In this document: in pieces, positions 25,728-35,349 of the stretch
Numbering within the stretch: the first letter of the stretch is position 1
Layout: each line of letters starts with the position of its first letter
Assembly (NCBI RefSeq): GCF_026410405.1
Contig: NZ_JAPMLN010000001.1
Location: 186,001 to 250,000 of the forward strand
Direction: 5' to 3'
Source of the DNA: Marinicella gelatinilytica
GTDB lineage: Bacteria; Pseudomonadota; Gammaproteobacteria; Xanthomonadales; Marinicellaceae
Length of the DNA stretch: 64,000 nt
Notes under the pieces: generated by a model
Databases searched by the model: none
The model's input: the letters and a program-made list of their open reading frames with translations, nothing else
Told to the model about the DNA's origin: nothing
Made by a program: the position numbers and the translations under genes

Positions 25728-27002
25728 TCACCTCATGTAGTCATTTTCTTACAAGCCCAATCGACATTTGCTACAGATTTTATTTTTCTATTCGGCGAAA
25801 ATGGCGTTTTGATAGGGAGATTATGATGACTGTCGCCAGAAAACAGCAAATTTGTGTGAATCAGACGCCTTATTACCACATCATTTCACGATGTGTCCGT
25901 CAGGCCTTTTTATTTGGTAAAGACCCCTTAACGGGAGATTCGTATGAACACCGTCGGCAATGGCTGGTTGATCGTATAAAAAAGACCGCTTCGGTCTTTG
26001 CCATTGATGTCTGTTCTTATGCCATTATGAGTAATCATTTCCATCTGGTATTACGAATTGGTGATAATGCTCAGTGGACCGATAAACAAGTCCTGATGGC
26101 TTGGTTATTTTTATACTCACTACCCATTCTTTGTCAGCGTTATTTACAAGATGATGTAAGCGATGAATTAGAACTAAAAGAAGTAAAGCAATATGTAGAG
26201 TTATACCGTGAACGGTTATGTTCTATATCTTGGTTCATGAAGACTGTCAATGAATACATTGCTCGCAAAGCTAATCAGGAGGATGAGTGCACTGGTCATT
26301 TCTGGGAAAGTAGGTTCAAGAGCCAGGCATTGCTTGATGAGCGGGCTTTGTTAACTTGTATGGCTTACGTTGATTTAAACCCGATTAGGGCCGGGTTAGC
26401 CAAATCTTTGCGTCATTCAGAGTTTACCTCGATTAAAGAACGGATTGAACACAAGAGTACGGACTTATTGGGCTTTGGTCAGGGCGATCATGACCTGCCC
26501 TTTTATCTATCAAGCTACCTTGATTTACTCGATCAAACCGGTCGCATTATTCGGGATGATAATCATGGGTTTATTTCTGTTGAAATGGCATCTGTTTTAA
26601 GTGATTTGCACCTGAATCCTGATACCTGGCTGGATGAATTAAAGGCCTTTAAATCCTTTGGTTTTTCTGCGGTGGGTACGGTTAAGCAACTTCAGGAATA
26701 CTCAGCCATAACCAAGAAAAAATGGTCGGTGGGCTTACGGCTTGAGCCGGCATAGCAATAATTTTTAATCAACAAATTTTACCGTACTTCACTGTATTGA
26801 AGACATTCGGCTCGTTCTAAATAAGTTGATATTAGAATTCAAACCCACTTTTAAGTCAAAAGTCCTAGGTTCAAATCTCAAAAACAGTTAAACCCCAGCA
26901 TTGAGCAATTATTACCCACGGACAATGCGTTAAAAACATTAAATTATTTGATTACTATAGTGTCTGTCTATTCTTTTATGGGATGAATAGGTGACTGTCC
27001 TG
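25720..27002 (+). mobile_element. RAYT transposase unit bounded by 14-bp inverted repeats
   Basis: CAGGACAGTCACCT (25720-25733) is repeated as a perfect reverse complement AGGTGACTGTCCTG (26989-27002), and the only gene between them is a Y1/HUH-type transposase. RAYT genes are usually single-copy and flanked by REP-like palindromes, so this is probably such a unit rather than a classic insertion sequence. Boundaries are inferred from the repeats. Confidence 0.7.
25823..26755 (+). CDS. REP-associated tyrosine transposase (RAYT, Y1_Tnp family)
   Basis: 310 residues. The N-terminal block RKQQICVNQTPYYHIISRCVRQAFLFG and YAIMSNHFHLVLRIG with the HUH motif at His72-Phe-His74 define the IS200-like catalytic domain. 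WESRFKSQALLDERALLTCMAYVDLNPIRAGLAKSL is the conserved block that includes the tyrosine-containing helix. The length is greater than IS200 TnpA (about 150), as expected for RAYTs with a C-terminal extension. The protein would cut and rejoin single-stranded DNA at REP palindromes. GGGAG lies just before the start; ATG 25823 or the next codon are both possible. Confidence 0.9.
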   Translation: MMTVARKQQICVNQTPYYHIISRCVRQAFLFGKDPLTGDSYEHRRQWLVDRIKKTASVFAIDVCSYAIMSNHFHLVLRIGDNAQWTDKQVLMAWLFLYSLPILCQRYLQDDVSDELELKEVKQYVELYRERLCSISWFMKTVNEYIARKANQEDECTGHFWESRFKSQALLDERALLTCMAYVDLNPIRAGLAKSLRHSEFTSIKERIEHKSTDLLGFGQGDHDLPFYLSSYLDLLDQTGRIIRDDNHGFISVEMASVLSDLHLNPDTWLDELKAFKSFGFSAVGTVKQLQEYSAITKKKWSVGLRLEPA

Positions 27003-27009
27003 TTTTTGG
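26756..27009. other. Gap after RAYT gene
   Basis: 254 bases that hold the right inverted repeat (26989-27002). A CTTTTAAG...GGTTCAAATCT stretch near 26853-26880 looks vaguely like part of a tRNA but does not fold as one. Confidence 0.4.
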
Positions 27010-27336
27010 TTATTGTTGGTTTTGTTGGGTGATTTTCCAGAATTGCTGTTTTGTTTTGGGGAGGATGGTTTTTAGGTGAGCGTTGATGTCAGGGCTTTTA
27101 GGGATTGGTTTATTGTTGATGTAATTCCATAAATCGACGGTGGTGAAAGTGGTTTTGTATTCTGCGCGCAGGTTTGTGTTGTGGGCGTAGCACAGGGATT
27201 CAGTGTCTGTAGTATTGGCTAAAAAGACCATATCGGTTGCTTGTTCGAGTTCACGGATAAAATCAAAATCAGCCGATTCATTGCGGTATTGAGCCAGCAT
27301 ATGGCGGACACACTGTTCGGCAAAATTATTAGACAT
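27010..27336 (-). CDS. Hypothetical protein
   Basis: 108 residues, predicted soluble, no family recognised. It begins MSNNFAEQCVRHMLAQYRNESADFDFIRELEQATD and ends QFWKITQQNQQ. It lies 32 bases after the PLD gene in the same direction, so it could be the last gene of that transcript. No Shine-Dalgarno is clear. Confidence 0.5.
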   Translation of the reverse strand: MSNNFAEQCVRHMLAQYRNESADFDFIRELEQATDMVFLANTTDTESLCYAHNTNLRAEYKTTFTTVDLWNYINNKPIPKSPDINAHLKTILPKTKQQFWKITQQNQQ

Positions 27337-27368
27337 TCTGAGTGTTATGGAAATTCATGTTGAAAATT

Positions 27369-28934
27369 TTATAACAATTTCTGAATCGGTAGCCAGCCGA
27401 TAAGGGTTAGCATCATACGCTGCAAGGCGGTGCTGTTCGGGTCTTTATGGTGTTCGACAGTGTGCCCGGGGCTTTGGTATTCGAGCCAGGTTATATGGCC
27501 TGTTTCGTCAAGCTGTAATTTGTAGGCTTGGCGGTGAAGGTCTTTTTGAAAGTGTTGGTGTATATCCCGGGCCAATTGCGGGTTGTCGATGACAACGCCC
27601 ATTTCGGTATTAAGGCGGGCGGAACGGGGGTCGAAATTAAAAGAACCGATAAAAACCAAATGATCATCCACAGCGAAGGTTTTGGCGTGTAAGCTGGCGC
27701 CTGATGAGCCCAAAAACCCGAGATCGGCTTTGTTTTCTTCGATGGCGTGGTTGGCTTTTAATTCATAGAGTTCGATACCGGCTTGTAATAAGGGTTTGCG
27801 GTATTTGGCGTAGCCGGCATGCACCGGTATAACATCATTGGCTTCAAAGGAATTGGTGAGTATGCGGACTTTAACGCCACGGGCAGCAAGGTTCGCAAAT
27901 AAATGCACTGATTTGGCTGGAACAAAGTATGGCGTGACAATATCCACTTTGGATTCCGGTGATTCTAAAATGCTGCTTAAGCGGGTCACCATTAAGACAT
28001 CTTTTCTGTTGATCCCTAAGGATTTTTTGGGATGGTCACTGATTAATTTAACGTCTGACCAGGTTGTTACAAGGTCGTGATTTGGAATGGCCTGAGCCAA
28101 TTCACTGTTAATAATGGCTTGTCGATAAGTGTGGTACTGTTGCGATTGCTTAAGCGGTGTGAATGCCTGTCCCAGCAAATCTTTATTCACTTTAGTTTGG
28201 TTAATAATATGCTGGGCCGGTATGGCCAGCGTGCTGTTGTAAAAAAGATCAAAATTATCGGCAATATCCGCGGTTACTTTTCCTATGGTTAATACATCTA
28301 AATCATTGTAGTGAGGGTTTAAGCCGGTGTTGAAATATTCATCACCGATATTACGGCCGCCGATAATGGTGGCCAGGCCGTCGATGATCATGGCTTTATT
28401 GTGCATACGGTGATTGAGACGAAAGAAATCCCAGGTGAAATTAATTAACTTAAAACGCCGAAACACAAATGGGTTATAGAGCCGAATATCAATCAATTCA
28501 TGTTGGCTTAACTGGTTAATAATACCATCCAAACCGCCGATGCCATTGTCATCCAACAGCAGGCGCACCCGAACACCGCGATCTGCCGCTTCTTTAATGG
28601 CCTGTAATAACCACAGTCCGGTTAAATCATGATGCCAAATGTAATACTGGGCATCGATACTGACCTCGGCCTTTTTGATCAGTAATAATCGCATGATAAA
28701 CGCATCCAAACCACTGGCCAGGGGCTTAATGCCGCTTAAGTTTGGGTGTTGTTTTGCCTGGGTGTTGATATATTTTGACCATGGGCTGTGGGTTGGCGCA
28801 GCCAACGATTGGCTGTCTGACTGATGTTGGAAAGTGGGTAAGGGAAACAACTGGCGCGCCACCACCACGAATATGGCAAAAAATAACACCAACAGTATGA
28901 TGTCTTTAAACGTTTTTAGGAGAATTCTTTTCAT
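27369..28934 (-). CDS. Phospholipase D-family enzyme (cardiolipin synthase ClsC/YmdC-like)
   Basis: 521 residues. An N-terminal membrane anchor (about 9-30) is followed by two PLD domains. The first HKD motif is MHNKAMIIDGLATIIGGRN (His178, Lys180, Asp185); the second is LHAKTFAVDDHLVFIGSFNFDPRSARLNTEMG at about residue 415. The SFNFDPRSARLNTE block is typical of ClsC/YmdC, which makes cardiolipin from phosphatidylglycerol and phosphatidylethanolamine. The YmdB partner gene is not present. The start overlaps the SNF2 stop by four bases (ATGA), a link of membrane lipid enzyme and DNA helicase that has no clear functional reason. Confidence 0.88.
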   Translation of the reverse strand: MKRILLKTFKDIILLVLFFAIFVVVARQLFPLPTFQHQSDSQSLAAPTHSPWSKYINTQAKQHPNLSGIKPLASGLDAFIMRLLLIKKAEVSIDAQYYIWHHDLTGLWLLQAIKEAADRGVRVRLLLDDNGIGGLDGIINQLSQHELIDIRLYNPFVFRRFKLINFTWDFFRLNHRMHNKAMIIDGLATIIGGRNIGDEYFNTGLNPHYNDLDVLTIGKVTADIADNFDLFYNSTLAIPAQHIINQTKVNKDLLGQAFTPLKQSQQYHTYRQAIINSELAQAIPNHDLVTTWSDVKLISDHPKKSLGINRKDVLMVTRLSSILESPESKVDIVTPYFVPAKSVHLFANLAARGVKVRILTNSFEANDVIPVHAGYAKYRKPLLQAGIELYELKANHAIEENKADLGFLGSSGASLHAKTFAVDDHLVFIGSFNFDPRSARLNTEMGVVIDNPQLARDIHQHFQKDLHRQAYKLQLDETGHITWLEYQSPGHTVEHHKDPNSTALQRMMLTLIGWLPIQKLL

Positions 28935-31900
28935 GCCGAAATGGGTTTAAGTAAATCCTGCCACTGATGTTCACTGAGTTTTAAGCCTTTACTGTCGGCT
29001 GTCAACAATTGCGAAGCCAATTCACTTTTTTTCTGCTGCATCTGGTATATTTTTTCTTCCACGGTACCGCGGCTTATGAGTTTATAGACAAACACTTGTT
29101 TATCCTGACCGATGCGATGGGCACGGTCACTGGCTTGTTGTTCGGCGGCCGGATTCCACCAGGGATCATAGTGAATCACGGTATCGGCAGCGGTCAGGTT
29201 AATACCGGCACCACCGGCTTTCAAGCTAATCAGATACACCGGAACCTCTTCAGCCTGAAAACGTTTGATGTCTTGTGTGCGTTGTTTGGCCAGGGTTTTA
29301 CCGGTTAGAGAAAGATAGTCGATGCCTAATTTTTTTAATTCTTTTTCAATTAATGACAACATGCCGGTAAAGGAAGAAAAAATCAAAATACGTCTGCCCT
29401 CTTCCACTAAGTTCGCAATGGCGGTTTTCAGCCAATCAAGTTTCGCCGAGGGGGCGCTTTTATCCACGGAAGCCAACTTCACAAGACTTGGGTGACAGCA
29501 CACTTGGCGCAATCTGAGTAAAGCATTACCGATCAGGATTTGATTGCCCTGATGGTCTTTAAACGCTTGCTTGATTTCATCCACCATGGTCAAGCGTATG
29601 CTTTCATAGACGTGTGCCTGGCGCTCATTCAAATCAATCATTTTCACGATTTCATTTTTATCAGGCAGCTCTTTAGCCACTTGAGACTTGGTGCGTCGCA
29701 AGATAAAGGGCGCCATGCGTTGTTGCAACTCCTGTAACCGTTCCTGATTCTGCTCTTTTTCAATGGGCCATTGATAGACCTGTTGGAATAATTTTTCACT
29801 GCCTAAGAAACCGGGCATCAAAAAATCAAACATCGACCACAGTTCACCTAAATGGTTTTCGACCGGCGTTCCGGTTAAGCATAAACGGTGTTTCGAAGGG
29901 ATGGCTTTGGCGGCTTGGGCGGTTTGGGTTTTGCGGTTCTTGATGGCCTGGGCTTCATCCAGAATAAGATAGTGAACCGGTTGTTGGGTCAATCGCGTCA
30001 TATCACGGTTCATTATGCCGTAACTGGTCACCACTAAATCGTAGTGTGACCAGACTTTATACAAATCATCGCGGTTATCACCACTTAATATCAACACCTT
30101 GAGGTCCGGTGTAAATCGTTCGGCTTCAGCCTGCCAGTTACCCAATAAACTGGTGGGCGCCACCAATAAGGACGGTGCTTGTGGTTTGTTGTTTTGTTTT
30201 TGGTGTAACAATAAAGCCAGGGTCTGGATGGTTTTACCCAAGCCCATATCATCTGCCAATAAACCGTGTAATTGATGTTCCTGTAAAAAACAGAGCCAGC
30301 TAAAGCCGTTCACCTGATAATCGCGTAAAGTGGCTTTTAATCCGCCTGGCGGCTTAATGACGGGTAATTGTTTGATTTGCTGAAGTTGTTTAACTTTGTC
30401 TTTAATGGTGTCATCACCTATCCATTTGAGGCGATTGCTGGAATCATCGGCCTGTTGTTGTTTTTTTGTCGGTAGTTGTTCCTGCCAACTCTGTTGTAAT
30501 CGTGCCACTTGCATAAGCTGTTGTTCCGGCAGCGTAATTTGATTGTGCTCATCCAGTGGTTTGTCGCTGTATAACTCTCCCATGGTGGCAATGATTTGTT
30601 TCACTTTTGCGGCATCCAGACCAACCATTTGATCCGATTCTAACTGTAAAACCAATTCATTTTGGACTTGTTCAAATTGGCCTGTCTTAATGGCTTTGAC
30701 TAAGTACGGCATGATATTAACCTGTTGCCCATCGACTTCGACACCAAGTTCTAAGCCATAAGATTGGGCACTCTCCGTTGCCGCTGTTTTTTTCTCCACT
30801 TTGAGGTACCAGTCCTTGGCTGAAAGCCGATTTAAACGGAAACTATCGGCAAAGCCAACATCCCAGCCCAAACCATGCAAAGCGGTTAGCAAGGTGGCAA
30901 GTCGTACAAAATCATTGGCTATAAAACGGTCATTGATTTCAAATCGACTGCTGATGGGTGATTCAAAATGTGCATGCACGGAGTCAAGCTTATCTAATAA
31001 ATAGCAAAATCCGGCAATTACAGTTAACTGGTCGGCGTCGATGCTAACCCGACCATGACGCACATCGCTTAGTGAAAAACTAAAATCATTATCACCCACA
31101 TAAAACTCAAGCGCTGCCCAATCAAATTGATACAGTGTTTGTGGTGGCCATGGAAACTGAATTTGTTCACTGTGGATGCGTATTCTGGGTTTGATGGTCA
31201 GTGCTTGTGGTAATTTGATGTTTTTTAGGGCTTTCGGCTTATGCGGTGTTACAGAATTTTCCGACAACACAAAATCAAAACCGCTGGTTAATCGACGCGG
31301 TGGTTCCATTTGCGGCTCAAGCTGATATTGCAGTTGAATGGGATTGCGATAACATGCCCGCCAAAAGCTACGGCCGGTCTCAACAATGGCTTTAAGCAGT
31401 TCATCATCACGTTCAGCGTTTAGTTTAATGGTATGGCTTTGTGTGAGACCCAATTCATGCATGATATAAAATACTTTTTGATCAGCCAGTGACACAAATT
31501 TAGGGCGATTTTTTAACCACAACAAGCTGTTGTCAATGGATTCTTTAATGGTGTAGCGATCATCCTGACTTAAGTAAGCTTTGTGGATGGTGATGACATA
31601 AGCGTCTTTATCCGGATGTTCATCCAATAAGTACACCACACGGTGTCTGGCCATTGCCGGAAAAGGGTCATGGCTTTGCTTTTGCATCCAGACCATAAAG
31701 GTTTGATTGATGTTCTGTAGCGCTTTAATCTGATGGGTAAACGGCTGAATTCGGCTCAAGCGGCTGCGGTTTAGCAAAGCCAAAGCTGCGACATGCTCAC
31801 AATGTGAGCTGCTACCACAATCGCATTGGCCTTTTGCATTATTACTATGGTCTTGGATTGGCCATGCGAGTTTAACAGCATGGCCGTCAACATGAGCGCG

Positions 31901-32044
31901 GCTGATACCGGTACTACCGGGTTTTTGCCAGTCATGAACCTGATTACCAATGATTAATTGACAGGCTTTATAGAGCGTAGTTTCGCTGAATAACTGACTT
32001 AATCGATTACCGGGACCTTGAAACGCAAGCGGCGTTTTTTGCAT
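28931..32044 (-). CDS. SNF2-family helicase-like ATPase with SWIM zinc finger
   Basis: 1037 residues from ATG 32044; the longer frame would need a TTG. Residues about 70-95 form a SWIM zinc finger (CDCGSSSHCEHVAAL). After a roughly 450-residue middle region comes the SNF2 ATPase: LLADDMGLGKTIQTLALL (Walker A, about 590), LILDEAQAIKN, LTGTPVENHLGELWSMFDFLMPGFLG, and the helicase C half with GGAGINLTAADTVIHYDPWWNPAAEQQASDRAHRIGQ. Such bacterial proteins, related to RapA/HepA and Swi2/Snf2, use ATP to move along duplex DNA. The exact role is unknown. Follows proC by about 80 bases. Confidence 0.93.
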   Translation of the reverse strand: MQKTPLAFQGPGNRLSQLFSETTLYKACQLIIGNQVHDWQKPGSTGISRAHVDGHAVKLAWPIQDHSNNAKGQCDCGSSSHCEHVAALALLNRSRLSRIQPFTHQIKALQNINQTFMVWMQKQSHDPFPAMARHRVVYLLDEHPDKDAYVITIHKAYLSQDDRYTIKESIDNSLLWLKNRPKFVSLADQKVFYIMHELGLTQSHTIKLNAERDDELLKAIVETGRSFWRACYRNPIQLQYQLEPQMEPPRRLTSGFDFVLSENSVTPHKPKALKNIKLPQALTIKPRIRIHSEQIQFPWPPQTLYQFDWAALEFYVGDNDFSFSLSDVRHGRVSIDADQLTVIAGFCYLLDKLDSVHAHFESPISSRFEINDRFIANDFVRLATLLTALHGLGWDVGFADSFRLNRLSAKDWYLKVEKKTAATESAQSYGLELGVEVDGQQVNIMPYLVKAIKTGQFEQVQNELVLQLESDQMVGLDAAKVKQIIATMGELYSDKPLDEHNQITLPEQQLMQVARLQQSWQEQLPTKKQQQADDSSNRLKWIGDDTIKDKVKQLQQIKQLPVIKPPGGLKATLRDYQVNGFSWLCFLQEHQLHGLLADDMGLGKTIQTLALLLHQKQNNKPQAPSLLVAPTSLLGNWQAEAERFTPDLKVLILSGDNRDDLYKVWSHYDLVVTSYGIMNRDMTRLTQQPVHYLILDEAQAIKNRKTQTAQAAKAIPSKHRLCLTGTPVENHLGELWSMFDFLMPGFLGSEKLFQQVYQWPIEKEQNQERLQELQQRMAPFILRRTKSQVAKELPDKNEIVKMIDLNERQAHVYESIRLTMVDEIKQAFKDHQGNQILIGNALLRLRQVCCHPSLVKLASVDKSAPSAKLDWLKTAIANLVEEGRRILIFSSFTGMLSLIEKELKKLGIDYLSLTGKTLAKQRTQDIKRFQAEEVPVYLISLKAGGAGINLTAADTVIHYDPWWNPAAEQQASDRAHRIGQDKQVFVYKLISRGTVEEKIYQMQQKKSELASQLLTADSKGLKLSEHQWQDLLKPISA

Positions 32045-32126
32045 AAATATCAAACAATTATTTTAACCAATCAACCATTATAAAACATCCGGGACAGAAA
32101 CCCCAAGGATTGACTGAATGCGGTGG

Positions 32127-32957
32127 TTAATTGCTGTCAGAGGATAATTCTGCAGAGCGTTTTGTCGCTGCAATCACCGCTTGCTTTACAATGTCCTCAA
32201 AATTCAAATCTCGTAATTGTGTCAATGCCGCATGGGTGGTGCCTTGTGGTGAAGTTACTTGATCAATTAGTTCAAGCATCGATAAGTCACTGCGTTCAGC
32301 CAATAAGGCTGCACCAATCGCTGTTTGCTGCGTTAATAAGGTGGCATTTTCTTTAGATAAGCCAAGTTCTTCAGCAGCGGCTTGTAATGCTTTAATAAAG
32401 GTGAAGAAATAAGCCGGTCCACTGCCCGATAAAGCAGTGACAATATCCATATCCGTTTCTTTCGTAACCCAAACAGAGGTACCAACCGCATCCATCATTT
32501 GTTCACACATTAAACGTTGTGATTTTGTGACGTGTTCATTGGCAAACATACCAATGGCACCCTGGCCGATGGCAGCCGGCGTATTGGGCATGGTACGTAC
32601 GATGGCTGTGGGATGTTGTAACCATTGTTGCATTTGTTGGGTGGTGATACCGGCAGCCACTGACACCACCACCGGTGTTGAATTATGAATGTTGTCACGA
32701 ATTTCAGTTAATGCGGTTTTCATCACTTGTGGTTTGACTGCCATAACCACCACATCAGGCCAGCCAAAGTGTTCATTATTGTCATCAAACACTTGGATTT
32801 TAAAGCGGTTACGAATGTATTCGCGCTGGTTATAATTAGGATTTGTGGCTTTTATATGGCCGTTATTAAGGCCTTTATTGAGTAAACCACTGATTAAGCT
32901 GGCAGCCATGTTGCCGGCACCGATAAAACGTATTTGGATGTCTTTGATGGATTTCAT
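32127..32957 (-). CDS. proC: Pyrroline-5-carboxylate reductase
   Basis: 276 residues, standard size. It reduces pyrroline-5-carboxylate to proline with NADPH. The dinucleotide fold starts IRFIGAGNMAASLISGLLNKG; VVMAVKPQVM, VVSVAAGI, RTMPNTPAAIGQGAIGMF and the C-terminal ALSGSGPAYFFTFIKALQAAAEELGL with QVTSPQGTTHAAL are the family blocks. The start overlaps the glyoxalase-like gene by four bases. In many gammaproteobacteria proC pairs with yggS and yggT; neither is here. Confidence 0.96.
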   Translation of the reverse strand: MKSIKDIQIRFIGAGNMAASLISGLLNKGLNNGHIKATNPNYNQREYIRNRFKIQVFDDNNEHFGWPDVVVMAVKPQVMKTALTEIRDNIHNSTPVVVSVAAGITTQQMQQWLQHPTAIVRTMPNTPAAIGQGAIGMFANEHVTKSQRLMCEQMMDAVGTSVWVTKETDMDIVTALSGSGPAYFFTFIKALQAAAEELGLSKENATLLTQQTAIGAALLAERSDLSMLELIDQVTSPQGTTHAALTQLRDLNFEDIVKQAVIAATKRSAELSSDSN

Positions 32958-33340
32958 GATTGCGCACTAATTTGTTTCGGTGACCACAGTTCAACTTTAA
33001 AACCTTCAGGATCGATAAACCAGCCAAAATCACCGTAGTCTTCGGTTTCAATATCCCCCACTTGTCGGGCACCGGCTTGGCAGACTTGGTCTAACATGGC
33101 TTGCACATCATCAACAATAAAATTAAACATAAAACGTTGTCTGGATGGCGCAAAGTATTCAGATTCGTTTTTAAATGCTCCCCAAACTGTTTTATCGGCT
33201 TGTTGAGCTAGCTGAGGATTAAAAGATGCACAAAAAGGCGCTTCTAATTCAAAACCCAGGTTATCCTTATACCAGGTGGCTAACTTTTCCGGGTTATTAC
33301 ATTTAAAAAATAACCCACCGATTCCTCTTACTTTTTGCAT
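32954..33340 (-). CDS. Glyoxalase/bleomycin-resistance (VOC) family protein
   Basis: 128 residues from ATG 33340, chosen because GGAGAG lies about five bases before it. It begins MQKVRGIGGLFFKCNNPEKLATWYKDNLGFELEAP and continues with the second beta-alpha-beta unit RFMFNFIVDDVQAMLDQVCQAGARQVG and DYGDFGWFIDPEGFKVELWSPK. That is the VOC fold with a metal site formed by residues including the final Glu (KVELW). Substrate unknown. It follows recD by 44 bases and overlaps proC by four. Confidence 0.87.
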   Translation of the reverse strand: MQKVRGIGGLFFKCNNPEKLATWYKDNLGFELEAPFCASFNPQLAQQADKTVWGAFKNESEYFAPSRQRFMFNFIVDDVQAMLDQVCQAGARQVGDIETEDYGDFGWFIDPEGFKVELWSPKQISAQS

Positions 33341-33384
33341 TGTACTCTCCATTGTTTGAACAAGCGCGGCATTGTAAATTTCAA

Positions 33385-35349
33385 TCACCAGAATTGCAAA
33401 CCGCTATGCCGTTCGCTGTAACTTTCAATGGCTTTACTTAATATGGCTTGGGTGCCATAGATAACAACCGATGATTTGGCTCGGGTCATTCCGGTATATA
33501 CAATCTCACGGGTTAACAAACGATTATTGATATCACCAGGCATTGGCATTAAGACATGTTGATACTCAGAGCCTTGGCTTTTGTGAACAGTGATGGCAAA
33601 CGCGGTGGCTAATTCAGATAAAAGTGGCAACAGAAATGAACGATAACCTGTGGTTCCTGGAAACACCGCTCGCCAACCGTCATCAGCGTCTAACAACACC
33701 CCAACATCACCATTAAATAACTGTTTATCATAATCATTATGACGCATCATAACTACTTGACCATGGAAATGGTTTTGCGTCAGATCAATGTGCCACTGCT
33801 GTTTAATTTGTTGACAAATATATTGGTTAATAATCTGCTGTCCGGCAACCCCTTGGTTAAGCAGAGTAAGAATTTGCTGATTATAAATGTGCTGAAAAAT
33901 GCTGTCTAAGTGGCTTCGGTGCTGATTAATGTCTTGGTCTTTAAAATGCTGGCATTGTGCTAAAACCTGTTTGTATTGTTTTAGATTAATGTGGTGGTTA
34001 AACCATCGCCAAATGACGTCCAGTCCACTGTTTTTTGTATCCTGTTGAGATGATAACCAGATGACGCCTTGTGCTCGTTGTAACACGGTATCGCCATCAT
34101 GTTCAAAAGTGATCAGGTCCGGATGACTGAAAAAACCGGCTGCATCGCCTACGCGAACACATTCACTGAGGTTTTGAATGGCTTCAATACTGCGGTGAGA
34201 TTGTTTTAATACTGTGCAACTATCAACCAATAATCCTTGATGTTCATCTTCTGTCGAACTTATCACATCTTTTTTTGAATTGACATAAGGCGCCATCAGT
34301 TCAGATATAAGTTTCGCAAACTGCGGACTTAATGACAGTGAACGGTTTGCCGGTGGCATTAAATCTGCCAACACCGCACCGGATTCCACTGAAGGTAGTT
34401 GGAATTGGTCACCCACCAGAATTAAGCGACAGTCCCTGTCCACTGCAGCTAATAATTCGGTCATAAGTTGTAAGTCAACCATTGACACTTCATCGATGAC
34501 AATTACTTTAAAAGGTAATTTGTGGTTTTCATGATACCGATTACTTTGATTGAAACGGGTGGTTTTTCCAATCAAACGATGGATGGTTTGCGCTTCTAAC
34601 TGTTCTAAATCAACTGCCTTGGATTGGCGATTAGTCAGCGCTTGGTTTATCCCCAACTGTAATGATTCAGTCATTCGATAAGCCGCTCGTCCGGTGGGTG
34701 CAGCTAGTGCCATATCCTGAACAGACACACCTAAAAGATTTAAACAACGTAATAATGAAGTCACAATGGTGGTTTTACCGGTACCCGGACCACCGGAGAC
34801 CAGACTAAATGATTTAATTAAGCCAGTGATAACAGCTTGAATTTGCTCTTTATTCAATGGATAGCTTAAAGTTTGTAACACTGATTTGAGGACGGCCTGA
34901 ATGGCTGATTGGTTATAGTGGCTGCCTTGATAATTATTAATCAAAGCGTCAATTTGACGATATAGGGTTTGCTCAGCATAAAAATACTTTTCAAAATATA
35001 AATAATCTTGGTGATGAATAATGACCGGATTGTCAGCTAAGGTCAATTGAGAAAGCACCATCTCTAAGTCTGAAAAATCGGGCAAATTAAACAAGTTCTG
35101 ATGTTGTCTAAAACGGTGTGATGACAGGTCAAGACAGGAAGATCCGCGATTAATTTCATCCACCAATAGCAGCATATAAAGCCAGAAGTCCTCAGATAAA
35201 TCGAATTTTCGCCAGTGTTGATAACAGTCACTGATTAACTGCAAATGAGCCAAATCCAAATTAAGTGTGGTGACAAGTTTGGCATAATCCAGGTCAAGAT
35301 TCGGAAGTCGCTTTTCTAAAAAAGAAGGATTGATTTCAAATAGATTCAT
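33385..35349 (-). CDS. recD: Exodeoxyribonuclease V alpha subunit
   Basis: 654 residues, near E. coli RecD (608). It is the fast 5'-3' helicase of RecBCD. Walker A is SGGPGTGKTT with Lys192; VIVIDEVSMVDLQLM is Walker B, LVGDQFQLPSVESGAVLADL motif III, and FAITVHKSQGSEYQHVLM with YTGMTRAKSSVVIYG are the C-terminal helicase motifs. The start overlaps recB by four bases, closing the recC-recB-recD operon. Confidence 0.96.
   Translation of the reverse strand: MNLFEINPSFLEKRLPNLDLDYAKLVTTLNLDLAHLQLISDCYQHWRKFDLSEDFWLYMLLLVDEINRGSSCLDLSSHRFRQHQNLFNLPDFSDLEMVLSQLTLADNPVIIHHQDYLYFEKYFYAEQTLYRQIDALINNYQGSHYNQSAIQAVLKSVLQTLSYPLNKEQIQAVITGLIKSFSLVSGGPGTGKTTIVTSLLRCLNLLGVSVQDMALAAPTGRAAYRMTESLQLGINQALTNRQSKAVDLEQLEAQTIHRLIGKTTRFNQSNRYHENHKLPFKVIVIDEVSMVDLQLMTELLAAVDRDCRLILVGDQFQLPSVESGAVLADLMPPANRSLSLSPQFAKLISELMAPYVNSKKDVISSTEDEHQGLLVDSCTVLKQSHRSIEAIQNLSECVRVGDAAGFFSHPDLITFEHDGDTVLQRAQGVIWLSSQQDTKNSGLDVIWRWFNHHINLKQYKQVLAQCQHFKDQDINQHRSHLDSIFQHIYNQQILTLLNQGVAGQQIINQYICQQIKQQWHIDLTQNHFHGQVVMMRHNDYDKQLFNGDVGVLLDADDGWRAVFPGTTGYRSFLLPLLSELATAFAITVHKSQGSEYQHVLMPMPGDINNRLLTREIVYTGMTRAKSSVVIYGTQAILSKAIESYSERHSGLQFW

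Noticed and set aside
26840-26885. tRNA-like fragment (CTTTTAAG and GGTTCAAATCT)
   Set aside because: The words resemble a tRNA-Lys anticodon loop and T loop, but neither the anticodon stem nor the T stem can pair, and no D arm or acceptor stem is visible.
32088-32110. GGGACAG motif as another RAYT-end copy
   Set aside because: Only seven bases match, which is expected by chance in 64 kb.
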